64,000 nt of DNA. Origin: Bemisia tabaci (taxonomy: Eukaryota > Arthropoda > Insecta > Hemiptera > Aleyrodidae). Position 1 is the stretch's first letter, and the number at the start of each line of letters is the position of its first letter. Made by a program: the position numbers and the translations under genes. Under the pieces are notes generated by a model. That model was not told the DNA's origin, ran no database searches, and saw only the letters and a program-made list of their open reading frames with translations. The stretch is taken from the NCBI RefSeq assembly GCF_918797505.1, contig NC_092797.1, positions 31,013,372 through 31,077,371 of the forward strand, given 5' to 3'. Shown here piece after piece: positions 1 to 12,172 of this stretch.

Positions 1-461
1 CTCGGAAACTCGCGATACCTAGAGCCGTTACTTGTCTGGGTACCTTGGAGTTCATCAATTTATACTCGCTAAGCCATTTTCACTGTGTTTGAGACTATTT
101 CATTAGATGTGCTGCGTAAATGTCGGCTGGAATTTCTTTGAGGGGTTGATATTAGCGGCATCTATTTCTGCCTTGATTATCCCTTGTCAGAAGCGTCGCA
201 TAAAAGTTGATTTGCTACATAATATTGAGATTCTTGATTTTGGTGTAATATTTACCCCATCAAGTGGCGCAACTGAATCTTCGCATAACGACATATCATC
301 TCGGGCTCACCACAATCAATTTGACTTTTGATTTCCCCCATCTCGCGGAGATATATCAGATTTGAGTGGGGATAATTGAACGTATTCGAGCTAAAAGAAA
401 GTACGTGCAAATTATAAACGACAGAGGGAACTAAGTACCACGAAAACTCTCTGCATATTAT
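1..461. other. Unique sequence, nothing recognised
   Basis: A+T-rich unique-looking DNA. Only short open frames occur here and none resembles a protein I know. No repeat shared with the rest of the window was seen. Confidence 0.5.
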
Positions 462-744
462 GTAGGGTTGCCATAATTTCTTCATGCTCAAATTCTCTGA
501 CCTTCCCTAACTTTTGCCTGGCCATTTTTGCCATTCTCTGACTCCAAAATTTTCGGGTTCCGACTTTCCCTGACATTATTCGAATAAAACTTCCACTTTT
601 ATTTTTTTTCTTTAAATTAAAATCACTTCTGCTAAAGCCTAAACAAATTTAATTTCTTGAATTTTTGTTTCAATCTCCTGACTTTTCCTATGGTCGCCGC
701 AAATTCCCTGACTTTCCCCGTTCTCTGGACCGCCCGCAACCCTG
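462..744. mobile_element. Family C element, degraded
   Basis: The left end reads TAGGGTTGCC and the right end CGCAACCCTG, which are complementary over about 10 bases. Between them are repeated words such as 'ccctgac', 'ttccctgac' and 'ctctgac', as in the other family C copies (25305, 27449, 30119, 55976). The terminal inverted repeat and the word composition suggest a small non-autonomous DNA transposon. It is the most eroded copy, so the ends are approximate. No coding frame spans it. Confidence 0.4.
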
Positions 745-1769
745 AAATACCCCTTTGATTACCCTTTCGATTTAATTTATTTTCACGTATACTAGGGCCC
801 GCACAAAGGATGATCCCTGAGCCCTGAGCCCTTCTTGCAAACACTGGCAACAGAGACACCCCGGCCCGGACCGAGTCTCGAGTTCGCGGACAATGCCGAG
901 CCGAGCCACAATCGAACCCTAATTACTTACGCATAATTTCCAATTTCACCCTCCCGCTAGAAAAAAACCAAAATTTGTTGAAAGTTGTGTAACATTTTTT
1001 TAGCAAGTGTTTCCTTACTCTCCTTTAAAACATGAGTAAAAAGAGGCCTCGTTTATAAAAATCGGTCAAATAGCAGCAAAGTTACAGTTCGAGATACGAT
1101 GTTTTAAATAAAAATTGGACTTCGCTTCAAAAAGAAAAAGGAAGGAAAAAATAAAAATTGTATATTGCAATTATATATGATTTAGCTCAGAATTTGACGA
1201 GTAATCCAACCATGTAATGAACGAAGAGATTGGGGCAAAATTACAAGAATTTGATCTTTTACGAAAGGGCTTCCTATGAAGAGTTTTGACCTGAAGATAG
1301 GGGTAGAATAGCAGCAGTTCGCATACAATAACTTTTCGCGTTCACAATACCCGGTCTCGTCGATGTGCAAGCTTGACCTCGCAGCGTTGTCATTTGCATG
1401 GTCCATACGTTCATTCGCCCGACTTTTCAGGGATCATCGTTCGTGGGCCCTACTATAGTTCCCGGTGATTTAATTTACTTCAACATACTTAGATAAGTAC
1501 GTTTACCATGCATAATTACGTACAACTGACTTATCCTACGGTCGAAAATAAAATCATGCGTTCGCAGATGTACTGAGTCATATTTTGCTTCAGAGTTTTC
1601 AGCGGGTATTCCGAAAAACAGACAGTTTTCTAATTTTTATGATTCCGAACTTTTATGCTTCCAAGAGATCCTGCTGGGCCTCGGGGCTGGAGTCCTGGCA
1701 ACACCCTCCACTCCCCAACCCCCTATGTGAGGGGCCCTGGGTGGCAGGTCGAGGGGATTAATTATGATA
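745..1769. other. Unique sequence, nothing recognised
   Basis: A G+C-richer patch lies at about 780-930, followed by A+T-rich DNA. No repeat, RNA gene or convincing exon was recognised. Confidence 0.45.
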
Positions 1770-1823
1770 AGGTCCAGTTACACGATCAATTTGATGGCTC
1801 AATTTGATCGTGTAACTGGACCT
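1770..1823. repeat. Perfect 20-bp inverted repeat (hairpin)
   Basis: The left arm (1770-1789, AGGTCCAGTTACACGATCAA) is the exact reverse complement of the right arm (1804-1823), with a 14-base spacer. The whole is 54 bases and would fold into a stable stem-loop in RNA. No other copy was seen in the window, so it may be a tiny MITE remnant or a pre-miRNA-like hairpin. Confidence 0.8.
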
Positions 1824-2098
1824 AAAAACATATCCGCATATAATGTCTAATTGTAAGTTGGAACGGAGTGGCAACTAGTCATGTAGATTCCCTGATTATA
1901 AATTTGGATGGAGGCGCAAGTCATCGGGGATCTTATGAAGAGACGAAAGGAGCTGCAGTTTGAAGGAATGAACAATATAACCCGCCAATAACTTAACGCG
2001 CTATACTTGTTTCTTGCGTCTGTCATCTTTGTAATAAGGTCAAATCAGTCTCATAGCTGGCGATCGAATAAAAAAAGTTTTTAAATTTCGACAATGAT

Positions 2099-2864
2099 TC
2101 AGGTGCTTCAATTGGAGAGACAATCATCTAGCTACTATCGTTATCGGGACTTCTTTAAAATTTTGAATTTGCAAAAATTGTACAAGTAAGGATGGAACTA
2201 AACCTTATTTCAGATCTAGGTAAAGTATCGTCGTTTACCTAAAGCCTAATTTTTCTGTATTTCGGCGTTTCACACATGGTTATTGCCGCAAAACATTGTC
2301 ACGAACCGTGCGAGGTCCCGACAGTGCGGTCCGTAGACGATGGGAGATCCCAAACCTCCTGACAGTAATATGGGGGAGGGGGGAGGTTGGCCCAAACCTG
2401 ACAAAAATTTTTAAAAAGGGTTGGGGTTCAACACTGACTGAAATATACTTGACTTGAAATCTAGGTGAGTAAATGAGGATGGGTAAAAAAAATCGCGGAA
2501 AAAAGCCTGACGTCATTCCGAGACAGCCCTAAGCACGCGGCATGGAGGACGCACTTGCAATATATGCGGATCTAGAGGATCCTTGTGGATTGTAGAGCTG
2601 CTTTTAAAGGTCAGAAAAGCTGACAGCAATGCGACGGTGACCAGCATCGACTGAAATCAATGTTTTCAAGCAAAATCCATACGTAAAGTATCGATATCCA
2701 AGGAAATTAGCTTTTCAGCTGAAGAGTATCCTCCAGTTCTATCCAAATACATGTTCAGCTAGATCCTAACTTGAACAATTTTCGTCACATTCACAATTTT
2801 TAGGAAGTTCCGATAACGACGGTAGCATCACGATTGTCTCTCCAACTGAAGTAGGAACTCTTGC
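2099..2864. mobile_element. Inverted-repeat element, about 0.77 kb
   Basis: A stretch at about 2099-2155, containing 'ggagagacaatcatctagct' and 'atcgttatcgggacttc', recurs inverted at about 2811-2864. Weaker similarity continues inward on both sides ('caaaaattgtacaagtaagg' against 'atcctaacttgaacaatttt'). The layout fits a non-autonomous DNA transposon with long, diverged terminal inverted repeats. The interior encodes nothing recognisable. The true ends and target duplication are not clear. Confidence 0.55.
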
Positions 2865-4935
2865 CAGGACTTGAAAACTTACGTATTCAAACGCTTTCTG
2901 CGAAACTAAGTAAAACTAATTAATTCGTTGACAAATGTAAGAAATAAGTCGTGATCATTGTATAACCGGTGAGGGTAGCAACGCCGCAAATCACTGATAT
3001 CATACAAGGGGCTCTATTTCCCTCAAAATCTACAAGAACGTACGAGACTTTTTTTATTTTTTGTTTTTTTTTTTATTTTTATTTTTCAAAACATTTGGAC
3101 ACAATCATTTGGAGAATGCGGTCTCCCCAAAAAAAATATAAGCACACGTATATTCTTTTACCGACAAAATTTTCAATTGATCTTATTTCTCTTTAAAAAA
3201 TTATTTATCCGTTCCATTTTATTAACAAAAAAATTTTTTCAAGAGGGAATTATAATTTTCGATTAATTTATTTTTTTTAAAATTTATTCGAACCAGATGC
3301 ACACTTCACGAATGGTTTAATTAAAAACATAAAATTACATACTGAGCGACTAAAGAAAAATAGTTGTTACAGTATTAAATCGTTGAGGAGATAAGAAAAA
3401 TATGAATCTATTAATGCCTCATTAATATGTGGTATTTGAAAGATGCGCGCGTTTGAATTTGATATTCATATAAGAATGAAATCAAGGCAAATAATACTTA
3501 TAAAGAAATAAGAAGCTATTTAATTCAAGAAAAGCACATCAAGGCAACGAGATTATATTTATTGCAGGGCGGCTGTGTGAACGGAACTCAGCGCGGTGGG
3601 TGGAGATGGGGCGAGGGGGGCAAACGGATTAAATACACGAAATGAAGCTGCCTGCGCTGCGTGACAACGCTGACCACAAGATGGGACGAAAATAAGTAGT
3701 TCCCGGATGAGTGGGCAATTCCGGTTTTATAAAGAGATCGGAAAATCTAAAAGGAGAAAGGACAGCGTGCGAAAAAGGCGTGACAAATTAGGGGATTCAG
3801 TTTGGACGCCTTTGCAATGGGTGACCTCGAAGCAGTGACAGGTAATCGGCTTGGCAGCGGTGTATGGAAAAGAGAGAAATTTTTGTCGTCTTGGGACCGC
3901 CAAAGTCGGGACATCGTCTTATTTCTATCAATATCGGGACGGTCCCGATAGTGTTTCATGCGAGAAAGTACAACTTTTCTGGAGAGAGTCGAAAAACGGA
4001 CAACACTCCCCGTAAATGCCAACCTGGGGCTACCCGTAACCGTTGTTAACTCCGAAGTCCCGACAATGATGGTACGTAGTTGAAGTCCCGACAATGATTC
4101 GAACTCCGTCAGGGGAGAGAGGGAGAGGGGAGAGTCAGGAGAGAAGAAACGAAAGTGAAATCTTGTGGGAGTTTCGTGAGCCCTTCCCGGGCTCTGCTTC
4201 TGTTGGCGTTCGGCGCCCTCTTCGAGATTTATAAGAACATTATTATTCCAAGTTTTACTAATTAGTATGTAAACGTTGTTTACGTTTGACTCTTCGCGCT
4301 CGCGAACTCAGCGCTCCCTGCGAGCGCCGCCGTCACCGGTGGAAAACTGCTCCCCGCGTCGCTTTCAGCAAACGTTTCATGCTAATGTTTACAGGATCAA
4401 AACATACACGCTCTCTCCTCGCAAACTGGAGATTTCTGCATTGAAGCCGTGGTAGAAATTTGACGAACTCTTTCCCATCTCTAAACCGCGAGCTATTGTT
4501 CTCACAGATTTCCCTTCGATTGTCGCACATCATTAAAAGCTCGATAAGAACGCTCATGTCATATTTATTGGTAGATAAAATAGCGTGGTAATCTAAATGG
4601 CCACGTCAAACTGACTATTTTAATCGGCTTTTATCATCTATGACAATGCATTCACAATGCTTTCATTCTTATGAAAGTTTCAGAGGCCGATAAATCCAGA
4701 CTGATTATTCGGAATCGGTTAAAATTTGCCATGAGGCAAGTCGAAGATACGGTGAAGGGAAGTCAAATTACACACGTACCTGGTAAGTACAGTTACCGGT
4801 GAAGACAAGAAAAGTTTCGGAAAAAACAGATGATGAGTCAAGTTAGCGAGTATTTTATGGTTCAGCACTTGATTTGAATGCGACTTCTCTAGTGATCTTC
4901 AGATCTGTTCTAAATCTTTCTCTGTCTAAATCGTG
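2865..4935. other. Mostly unique sequence with minor repeats
   Basis: About 2 kb, very A+T-rich at 3030-3560 with T-runs. Two small structures stand out. One is a perfect 19-bp palindrome (TATCGGGAC, one base, GTCCCGATA) at 3932-3950. The other is a 17-base word, GAAGTCCCGACAATGAT, repeated at 4054 and 4082. The words resemble the ends of the 2099-2864 element, so this may be debris of the same family. No gene was recognised. Confidence 0.4.
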
Positions 4936-4939
4936 GAAT

Positions 4940-5300
4940 TAACTTTCAACATTCCACGCGTTTAAGTCTCCAGATAGGGCAGATTCACGTCCTTTTCGTA
5001 TTCACTGTATTTCGCCAAAGAAGCTTCTCTTAAAGTTATTTTGTCTTTGAACGGACGTCCAGATGATTTCACTCATAAATGGATCGTCCTCCAATCAAAA
5101 GAATCGACTTTCAACATCCCATGCGTTAAAGTCTCCAGATGGGCTGAAATCCGCGTCCTTGTCGCATTCACCGACCACACTTCTTTTAAAATTGTTTTTG
5201 TCCTTAATAGACATTCGGAGGATCTTACTCGTAAATGGATTGTGCTCTATCCCAATTGGGTAATCGACTCTCAACAGCCTACGACCAAGTCTCTAAAAAC
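4940..5300. repeat. Tandem repeat, about 160-165 bp, 2.2 copies
   Basis: The phrase ACTTTCAACATtCCacGCGTT...AGTCTCCAGAT starts at 4942 and again at 5107. A third, partial start (ACTCTCAACAGCCTACG...AGTCTCtA) lies at 5267. Matching internal words include 'attcac', 'cttcttttaaa', and 'cactcataaatggat' against 'actcgtaaatggat'. The copies are clearly diverged. Open frames of 66-87 codons here follow the repeat and are not evidence of a gene. Confidence 0.6.
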
Positions 5301-5310
5301 TTAAAAATAA

Positions 5311-6591
5311 ACCCTTGTAATAGACTGATTGAGTGGGTACGTCATTTGATGCAATATCGAACCCTTGGTTCAAATGTAAACAAACACAGAGCCTCATTTC
5401 TGATTTGCAACCTTCGCGCCATGATGGTAAGATGCGTCCAAGTGTTTCTTCAAATCGAAATTTCTCGTGTTTAATGAGTCTTTAATTAATTTATGACCGG
5501 TCAATGACTAAATTCTAATGAATTCACAAAATAATTAAGAACATATATGTATAAGTCGCTTTACAGCACTCCCTCACACTCTACGACTCCTAACCTCCAC
5601 TGCTCTATGTCGAACCACAAATCTTGGGGAATTGAGCACCTTAACACACAATAATTAACTCATGAATAATGCGTAAACGAGGTTATGTTAGTTTGTTTTG
5701 GTTTGAAGCCAGAGTTCAATATTATATCGAATTACGTAGCCACTAAATCAGACTATTCTAAGATAATTATTTTAACTGCCGGAGGCCGGAGTGTGCCGTC
5801 GTGTGCCGGGGGCAGAGGCCCCAGAGCGATGAGGCAATGCCAGCTCACCGTAATCCAGACCAACAATTCAAAAACAGGAACACGCTAGATTGTTATTTTT
5901 CATTTACTCAACACTTCCATTCTCACGTCTCACTCGCACTTGAAATCCTGCGAAAAAGCCGGTGAAAGTATTTTACCGATGTATCATTGTTATGCGATCC
6001 TCCCGATTGGATAAAATTTCTGCTCGGCCCGGGGGGGGGGGGGGGGGGGGGGCCGAAACTCTGAAATACAGTCGAATCCCTCCCGCAGCGGACGGCGGTT
6101 CATTGTCTGCAACTTGCCATAATCTGCGCCATTTGTCAGGCTCAAGGTGATTTATTGCTCGCTTGATGAATACAGCAACAGCACCCGTCCGTTCTCGCCG
6201 TTTCCGGAATATTAACGGGCTAATGTCATAATATTATTCGCGCACGTGAAGACAAAACGGTTTCGTTCTATCCGCGGCCGTTGTACTCGGGTATTTATTC
6301 TCATTACGTGGGGTGTTTTGATGGATAGACGGCAGTTTGTCACTTTTTCAAGTGTATGAATGTAGATTACAGGACTCGGAATACTATCGTTATTGGTGCG
6401 GAATTTGTAGGGTGCGATAGTGTTGATCACGCATGAGGACATGAGTGAAAAATCTGAGAAACATTCATAAAAAATAGCGCGAATTTTTTTGATTCTTCAC
6501 ATTTTTTTCCGTAATAATGGTTCATTAGACCCATTAAAATTCAAGTGCAGAATCCACGTCTTCTGATATTTGGTTTCGAACACCATACTAT
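5311..6591. other. Unique sequence, nothing recognised
   Basis: A+T-rich DNA containing the G22 homopolymer described separately. No shared repeat or exon was recognised. Confidence 0.4.
6031..6052 (+). repeat. Homopolymer of 22 G
   Basis: An uninterrupted run of 22 guanines, with CGGCCC before it and CCG after it, so the flanks are nearly mirror-complementary. Long G runs can form quadruplexes and are often misassembled, so the exact length is uncertain. Confidence 0.85.
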
Positions 6592-6595
6592 AATA

Positions 6596-6848
6596 CTGCC
6601 GTGCTAAGGAAAAATGCCGTATGAACCTTCAGGCGTTGCTAAATTTCCTTAGATAAAACACGAATTTCCTGGTAAATTTATGCATATTTTCCTCCCAATT
6701 TTTTAGAGAATTTTGTTTGCAAATTCACCTAATGATTCTGAAAATTTAAAGGACAAATATTCACAACTTTGCTCAAAAATAAGCATTTTATCGAAGTAAA
6801 TTTGGCAACTCTCGAATGTTCATACGGCGTTCTTCCTTAGCACGGCAG
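6596..6848 (+). mobile_element. Family A MITE, 253 bp, 4-bp TSD AATA
   Basis: Defining copy of family A. The left end is CTGCCGTGCTAAGGAAAAAT and the right end is its complement, ...CCTTAGCACGGCAG. The terminal inverted repeats extend inward about 55 bases with mismatches, through 'cgccgtatgaac' to 'gttgc(c/t)aaatttcc'. The two ends differ systematically: one has 'cttcaggcg', the other 'attcgagag' when read inward, which lets orientation be assigned. AATA flanks both sides (6592-6595 and 6849-6852). The interior is A+T-rich and noncoding. A 4-bp duplication is known from several DNA-transposon groups (for example Chapaev-like and Sola), so the superfamily is left open. Confidence 0.85.
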
Positions 6849-7339
6849 AATAGCAATCATTTTATCAAGCAGCAATATGTAACTTTCTTAAAATTCAATG
6901 GGAAAATGACCTGCCTCGTTCAATTAATATACATGCAGAGCAAAAACCAGGCTAAAATATTTAAAACGAAAATGCAAAACGCATTGGCACCTTACAGGTT
7001 TACCATTTCCTATTGAAATACAGAAAATGAAATTAAAGTAAAAAAATCTGCCACCAACCAGTGCCGAATTTAGCAGGTGGCCACATGGCGGCAAATTTTG
7101 CGACTTTTTTTTAAATTTAGGTGTAAAAAAATTATAAACAAGAAGAGACGACTATATATTTCATTTCCTGAGAGTATGGTAATTTCTAATTTTGTCATTT
7201 TGCGGTGATACAAGAGAAAGCACCTTTAATTAATCGAGTTATGAGAGAAACCAAACACGCAATTTGGCCTGGAGCGGCGCGGCGCAGAGAGCAATGATGA
7301 CGAGGACTTCAGATGAAAAGGAGACGCCCTCGCCTCGGC

Positions 7340-7570
7340 GGTCGGCATATAACAAATTAGCGCCTACAAGACTGCATGAATACTTCACGCATAGCATCAA
7401 ACACAACGCGGTCAGCAACGGTCGACGCGTAACGCATAGCGCCTACAAGACTGCATGAATACTTCCCGCGTTGCGTCAAACACAGTGCGTTCAGCAGCGG
7501 TCGGCGTGAAACGTATAGCGCCTACAAGACTGCATGAATACTTCATGCATTGCGCCAAACATGGTGCGCG
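7340..7570 (+). repeat. Tandem repeat, about 80 bp, three copies
   Basis: Units begin GGTCGGC/GGTCGAC at 7340, 7420 and 7499. Each contains 'gcgcctacaagactgcatga' followed by 'atactt', then a 'gcattgcgtcaaacac'-like segment. The third unit ends near 7570. Spacing is 80 and 79 bases, with most differences in the CpG-rich half. It reads as a small minisatellite. Confidence 0.8.
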
Positions 7571-8552
7571 ATCATATGCTCAAGCTGGTGATTTGCCGAA
7601 GACAATAATTGATTCGCAGTCGATTTGAAATACGTTGCGTATGATTTTCCTTACAACAAAGCAAATTCTGAATTAACTTATTTTAATGTTAACTGTAAAC
7701 GGTAGTTTTCTGCTTCCGTGTATTAGTTCAATTTAAAACACTGCGATGAGTTAACCATAATTTGCAAATTATTCTAAACGCACGCTCCAAGGGCCACAAT
7801 ATTTTTTCTGCAATGGAGAATTTGCACGCAATATTTTTATTGCTTCATCTGAAAGTGCCTAAAGAGCTGATTTCACGGTATTTTTCATAATTTTTTTCGA
7901 CTATGGTAAATAGTATAAAAATATATTTAAAAGTGAGAAAATGCGCCGCCTTGTGACGTCATCTGGCGGTATTTTCCATTTAAATGCATGTATTTTAGCA
8001 GATTAGATAATTTTGTCATATTTCCTCCAATAATTGTTCAATTTATGAACCAAGGGTATTCTCGTGTTCAACTAAGTTGGTAGCGTCCATTTAAACACGG
8101 GACCCATCAAATTTCAGACACCTGCAAACTCTCCATTATTTCTTCAATATGATGGCAGTATGTAATGTTTTTAACTAAAATCCCGCGCATGTAAGGAAAA
8201 AAACACCAAACAAAAGCATAGGTATCAATAGGGTAGGCTCACAATAGCTTCACCCGTAATATTTGTGTCGTAACACTTGAGATCATCGGTCATTATGACA
8301 TATGCACTTTATGTGACTTCTAAAAGACACTAAAAAAGTTGTCACTCTCAGCCAAGGATTAGATAAAGATTCAGTCGCTCTTTTGACAAAGGGGCGTAAC
8401 TGCTTTTTGATAAAACCTCCTTCCTCCGTATGACCACATATTTGCCGAGGCTCGAATGGAAGTTGAGATTCGTCTTCACGACATAAGAGCGACGATTTAC
8501 TGACCGTGGTGGGAGGACAAAACTTAGATGCGGATTTGATCCCGCCACTGAC
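7571..8552. other. Unique sequence, nothing recognised
   Basis: A+T-rich DNA without a repeat or exon that I recognise. Confidence 0.4.
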
Positions 8553-8556
8553 AATA

Positions 8557-8808
8557 CTGCCGTGCTAAGGAAAAACGCCGTATGAACCCTCAAGCGTTGC
8601 GAAATTTCCTTTGAAAATCACAAATTTTAGGGAAAATTTGTAAGTCTTTTCCTTCCAATTTTTCAGATAATTTTGTCCACAATTTCACCAAAAGTTCCTG
8701 AAAATTTCAAGAAAAAATATTCATAGCTTTCCTCAAAAAAGAACATTTTATAGAAGGAAATTTGGCAACTCTCAAATGTTCATACGGCGTTCTTCCTTAG
8801 CACGGCAG
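8557..8808 (+). mobile_element. Family A MITE, 252 bp, 4-bp TSD AATA
   Basis: Full-length copy in the same orientation as the 6596 copy and very close to it ('cctgaaaatttcaa', 'cattttat(a/c)gaag' and the terminal blocks all match). AATA flanks it at 8553-8556 and 8809-8812. Confidence 0.85.
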
Positions 8809-8812
8809 AATA

Positions 8813-9385
8813 TACCATCTTCTCTGGGAGATTAGACAATCCTCAAAAGAAAACATCGTCGCCAAACTGAAACTTTTAAACGTAAATAAATTGGTGCTTC
8901 ACTAGGCATTTTGGAGCGAACTGTGGGGCTATTTTGACAACGGCAGGCGCATATGCGGCGAGCACCGTAGCTGTAGCGTATCGACTGAAGATGACGCTGA
9001 TGCAATGATGCGTGGAGCGTGCGGCCATCAGTGGACGTTACTCGTTACATTTCCTGCACGAATCGCGAGTGGAGCTTTTAAATAGCGTTGCGCATGCGCG
9101 TAGAGCGCCTTGTCAAAAAACTCCTTCGACTCATCGTCTTACCGAGCACTCTCCTGGGATCGTCGTCAATCTGAATGCACGCACCGAGTTCGTGATCTTA
9201 AAATCAATACGCATTTGCGGAGCTGCCATCTGGTGCTTACTTCAGACTAGAGTCATACCTTTCCTAGATCAAAATCGCCATCGTTAATATTTATGAGTTT
9301 TTTTCTGTTTTCAGTCGCAGTTGAGATCCAAAATTGTCGCCGTGGAAATTTTCAGGGGAATGCCGCGACCTATAGATTGAGTAGC
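8813..9385. other. Unique sequence, moderately CpG-rich
   Basis: The segment 8940-9200 is richer in CpG than its surroundings. A 91-codon frame (9012-9287) crosses it but shows no domain I recognise. No repeat was seen. Confidence 0.35.
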
Positions 9386-9663
9386 CAGGTGGTAACCGTG
9401 GGAACTCCTTCTCCTCTCTTTCAGGAAATCCTGATTTTTCCTGATTTTTCACTGCTAAATACTGATTTTTTGCGGAAAAAAAGAGGTGAATGTAACTTCA
9501 CAAAAATAGCTAAAAAATCCGATTGGACGTCCGATTTTTCTCGAATCCTAATCTTACGACCGATTTTTCCTCAAATCCTGATGAAATCGGGATTAAATCC
9601 TGATCAACCGCAAATCCTGATAGAATCGGAAAAGTCGAGAAAATCCTGATGCTAGACCCCCTG
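9386..9663. mobile_element. Possible small element rich in 'aatcctgat'
   Basis: The segment runs from CAGGTGGTAACC to GCTAGACCCCCTG. Read inward the right end is CAGGGGGTCTA, similar to the CAGGGTGTCTA end of the element at 43816. The inside is a degenerate run of 'atcctgattttt' words on one side and 'aatcctgat' words on the other. The two ends match each other only weakly, so a transposon reading rests mainly on similarity to 43816-44083. The 118-codon frame across it is an effect of the repeats. Confidence 0.35.
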
Positions 9664-11266
9664 TAGAACTTGTTTTACCTTTTTCACTCTTGTATCAACC
9701 TAAGAAAATCACAGATAACCTGTTGCCTTCACGACGCAGTAGGACGTTGAGGCACACTTGACCCCGGATTGGGTATTGTCAGCCGACTGATTCCCCATCA
9801 CGTCCTCCACGTGAAAAATAATAAAAAAATAAATAAATTATAGAAAAAATTGAAATCTGAATCCGACCTTCCTTCTGTCTGCAGTATATTATGTCTAATT
9901 ACTGGAGAATCCAATCCTGTTATTTTTACTCAACCAAAAATTTTACCCTGTCAAACTCGCACGTTATACACATTCGCATGATATTTTAGTCTTTTTGTTA
10001 AAACAGCTAAAGAGCATATATTTAAACATATGCGACAATGCGATAAGTTACACAACTCAAAATAATAAAACACACGCCTATTTATGAGTGTTACAAAAAA
10101 CCATGGGGTTATCGGCTAACTGGAGTCAGAATTGAGCTTGATTGTTCTTGTTTGTTTAAAATGACCAAGGCTAGGAGTTGATTTTAAATAGTTTTTCATT
10201 TTGTTAGTATTCCTTTAAGTCCTTATTTGATTTGAAAACTGGCAACACACTGACAAGCCATTTCTGCGTGTACTTGTAACAGCGATACCTTTATATTTAT
10301 AACCTCTCTTCGTTAATGGCGTCCGTAGCCCATACAGGGTTTTACGAGAAGTGAACACTGTAACTCACCCATCTCGTTAAAGATGCCCATAGAAACGTCC
10401 GCAAGTAAACAATGCTCAAACGTTTGTCAATTTTATGGCTCAATCACAGTCAACACATTGAGCCTCTTCTAAAATTCATCGTAGAATTCACGGATCTACT
10501 TCGTATTTGAAACGTTTTTGAGAGTGGCTCAATCTTAATTTAGTAGGTATTCTTAAGAGGGGATAATTTTTTGGTAAAGTGTGAAAAGAAAAACAATTAA
10601 AGAAGTATAACACTTGCATAGAGAACTTTATAAGGTAAGGAGCTTATTTGGAATTCAGTTGAATCGGAGAAAATTATTCTACTTTCAACAGAGAATTGAT
10701 TATAAATTATCTCATTTTCTTTTCTTTATTTTTAATGAATATAGTAATACTTTTAAACTTAGTTACGGTTGAATTCATTGTTAAAGCGTGATGCATCATT
10801 ATTATTAGAAAAAAATCCAAGTCAAAACTTACAAAACAGAAAACTTACAACTTGGAAAAAGATTTGGACAATTGAAATGTCTCTTTGTGAAAAATTTGGA
10901 CCTATACACTCAATCACTAGATTTTTTTTCCAAAATCAGTCAAGACTTCCAATTGAGGTCAAGTTGTTCCCGAACAGAAAGTCCAAGGCGTAGAATAAGC
11001 TAAATAAGCCAAAAAGTCTAATAAAGTAGGCCTTCTATTACTGCAGTGTCTTAAATCCAAGCTTCAAGCTTGAGTTATATCTACCATACCTTTGGACCTC
11101 AATACATATATACCTAATGGAATTAATATGTAACACGCATCAAAATTCAAAATTCCCTCCCTCATAACATCCATCCTTTAAGCTCAGAAGATCCGAAATT
11201 TTGAAACTTTTTAAGCAATTAAATTTAAAAATTTAGGGTTTCCTGGTCCCCGACGAAAATAGCCTG
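9664..11266. other. Unique sequence, nothing recognised
   Basis: About 1.6 kb of A+T-rich DNA. Only short frames occur, and none carries a recognised motif. Confidence 0.4.
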
Positions 11267-11483
11267 CACTGGAAAAAAATACATTGGATCTAGAGTCCAG
11301 ACTCTTAAAAACATCGACAAGAAAAAATACTCTTGATTCAATCAGATTTAAGCTTAAATCAAAAACCAAGCCTCTTAATTTGAGCGGATTTCCTTTTGAT
11401 TTTCTGATTGAATCAAGAGTCCTTTTCCTTGTCAATGTTTTCAAGAGTCTGGACTCTAGATCCAATGTGTTTTTTTCTCAGTG
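11267..11483. mobile_element. Family B MITE
   Basis: Defining copy of family B. It starts CACTGGAAAAAAATACATTG and ends CAATGTGTTTTTTTCTCAGTG. Nearly the whole element is one imperfect palindrome: 'ggatctagagtccagactct' at the left is mirrored by 'agagtctggactctagatcc' at the right. 'cttgattcaatcagatt' is likewise mirrored by 'tctgattgaatcaag', and the centre is near 'aaatcaaaaaccaag'. Because the arms are so alike, both strands give similar 72-84-codon frames that are not genes. No consistent target duplication was found. Confidence 0.8.
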
Positions 11484-12132
11484 TGGTTGCAGATCGTCGT
11501 AATAAGTAACCAACTAACTAATTTTTAGAAATCATTTGGGTTTCACCTGAAACACACTTCAAACCCTCGAAAGAACTTCAGACTGATGCAGCTTGGGTCC
11601 ATTTCCGAAGACACGGAGGGATCGAGGACTTGGCATGTGTCTCGAGTGCTGAGTCTGCTGAGCCGGATTGCGCGACATTTTCGCGATAAGAGGGAGCGGT
11701 TGCGTCACAATGGACGGGTGTCCGACGTCGCGTCGCGTCGGGTCGGGGAATACACGGGCTCGTTAAAAGCTCTCCAAAGCTCCGAGAGCCATCTCGATTC
11801 GCCGAGTGGCCTTGCCTTGCAAAATGATGTATTGATACAGTTCAAATATTCCAACCCAGTTGCGGATTCTTCCCTCCTCTCTTACACCACATTTCCATCC
11901 ATTGTTATCGCGTCCGCCGGAGCCGCCGTGCCTTCGTGGGATACGGCCGTGCCGAAAAAATAACTGCAGATCCACGCAAGGTCATCATGGGAATTACGTG
12001 GTTTTTTCTCGGTAAAACGGAATACAGGGCCGGAGTTGCGAAGCTCCGCAAATCTCGGCTCGGCACAAACGATGCGGGACAGTGATAACAACGAGCCGTC
12101 ATACTCTTTCATAGAATCGCGTAACATCGTAT
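11484..12132. other. CpG-richer unique stretch
   Basis: Between 11590 and 12110 CpG density rises and stops become rarer. A 125-codon plus frame (11586-11963) and shorter minus frames overlap each other here. None shows a domain that I know. It could hold a promoter or first exon, but nothing positive supports that. Confidence 0.3.
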
Positions 12133-12172
12133 AGCTATAAGAGCAAAAATAAATCCTATAGCCGGGCTATAA

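Noticed and set aside
7340..7570. A CRISPR-like repeat array
   Set aside because: The repeats are directly adjacent, 80 bp long, with no unique spacers. This is a simple tandem repeat in a eukaryotic sequence.
11586..11963. A 125-codon plus frame in CpG-rich DNA
   Set aside because: No recognised domain, and minus frames are also open over the same DNA. Low stop density is explained by G+C content.
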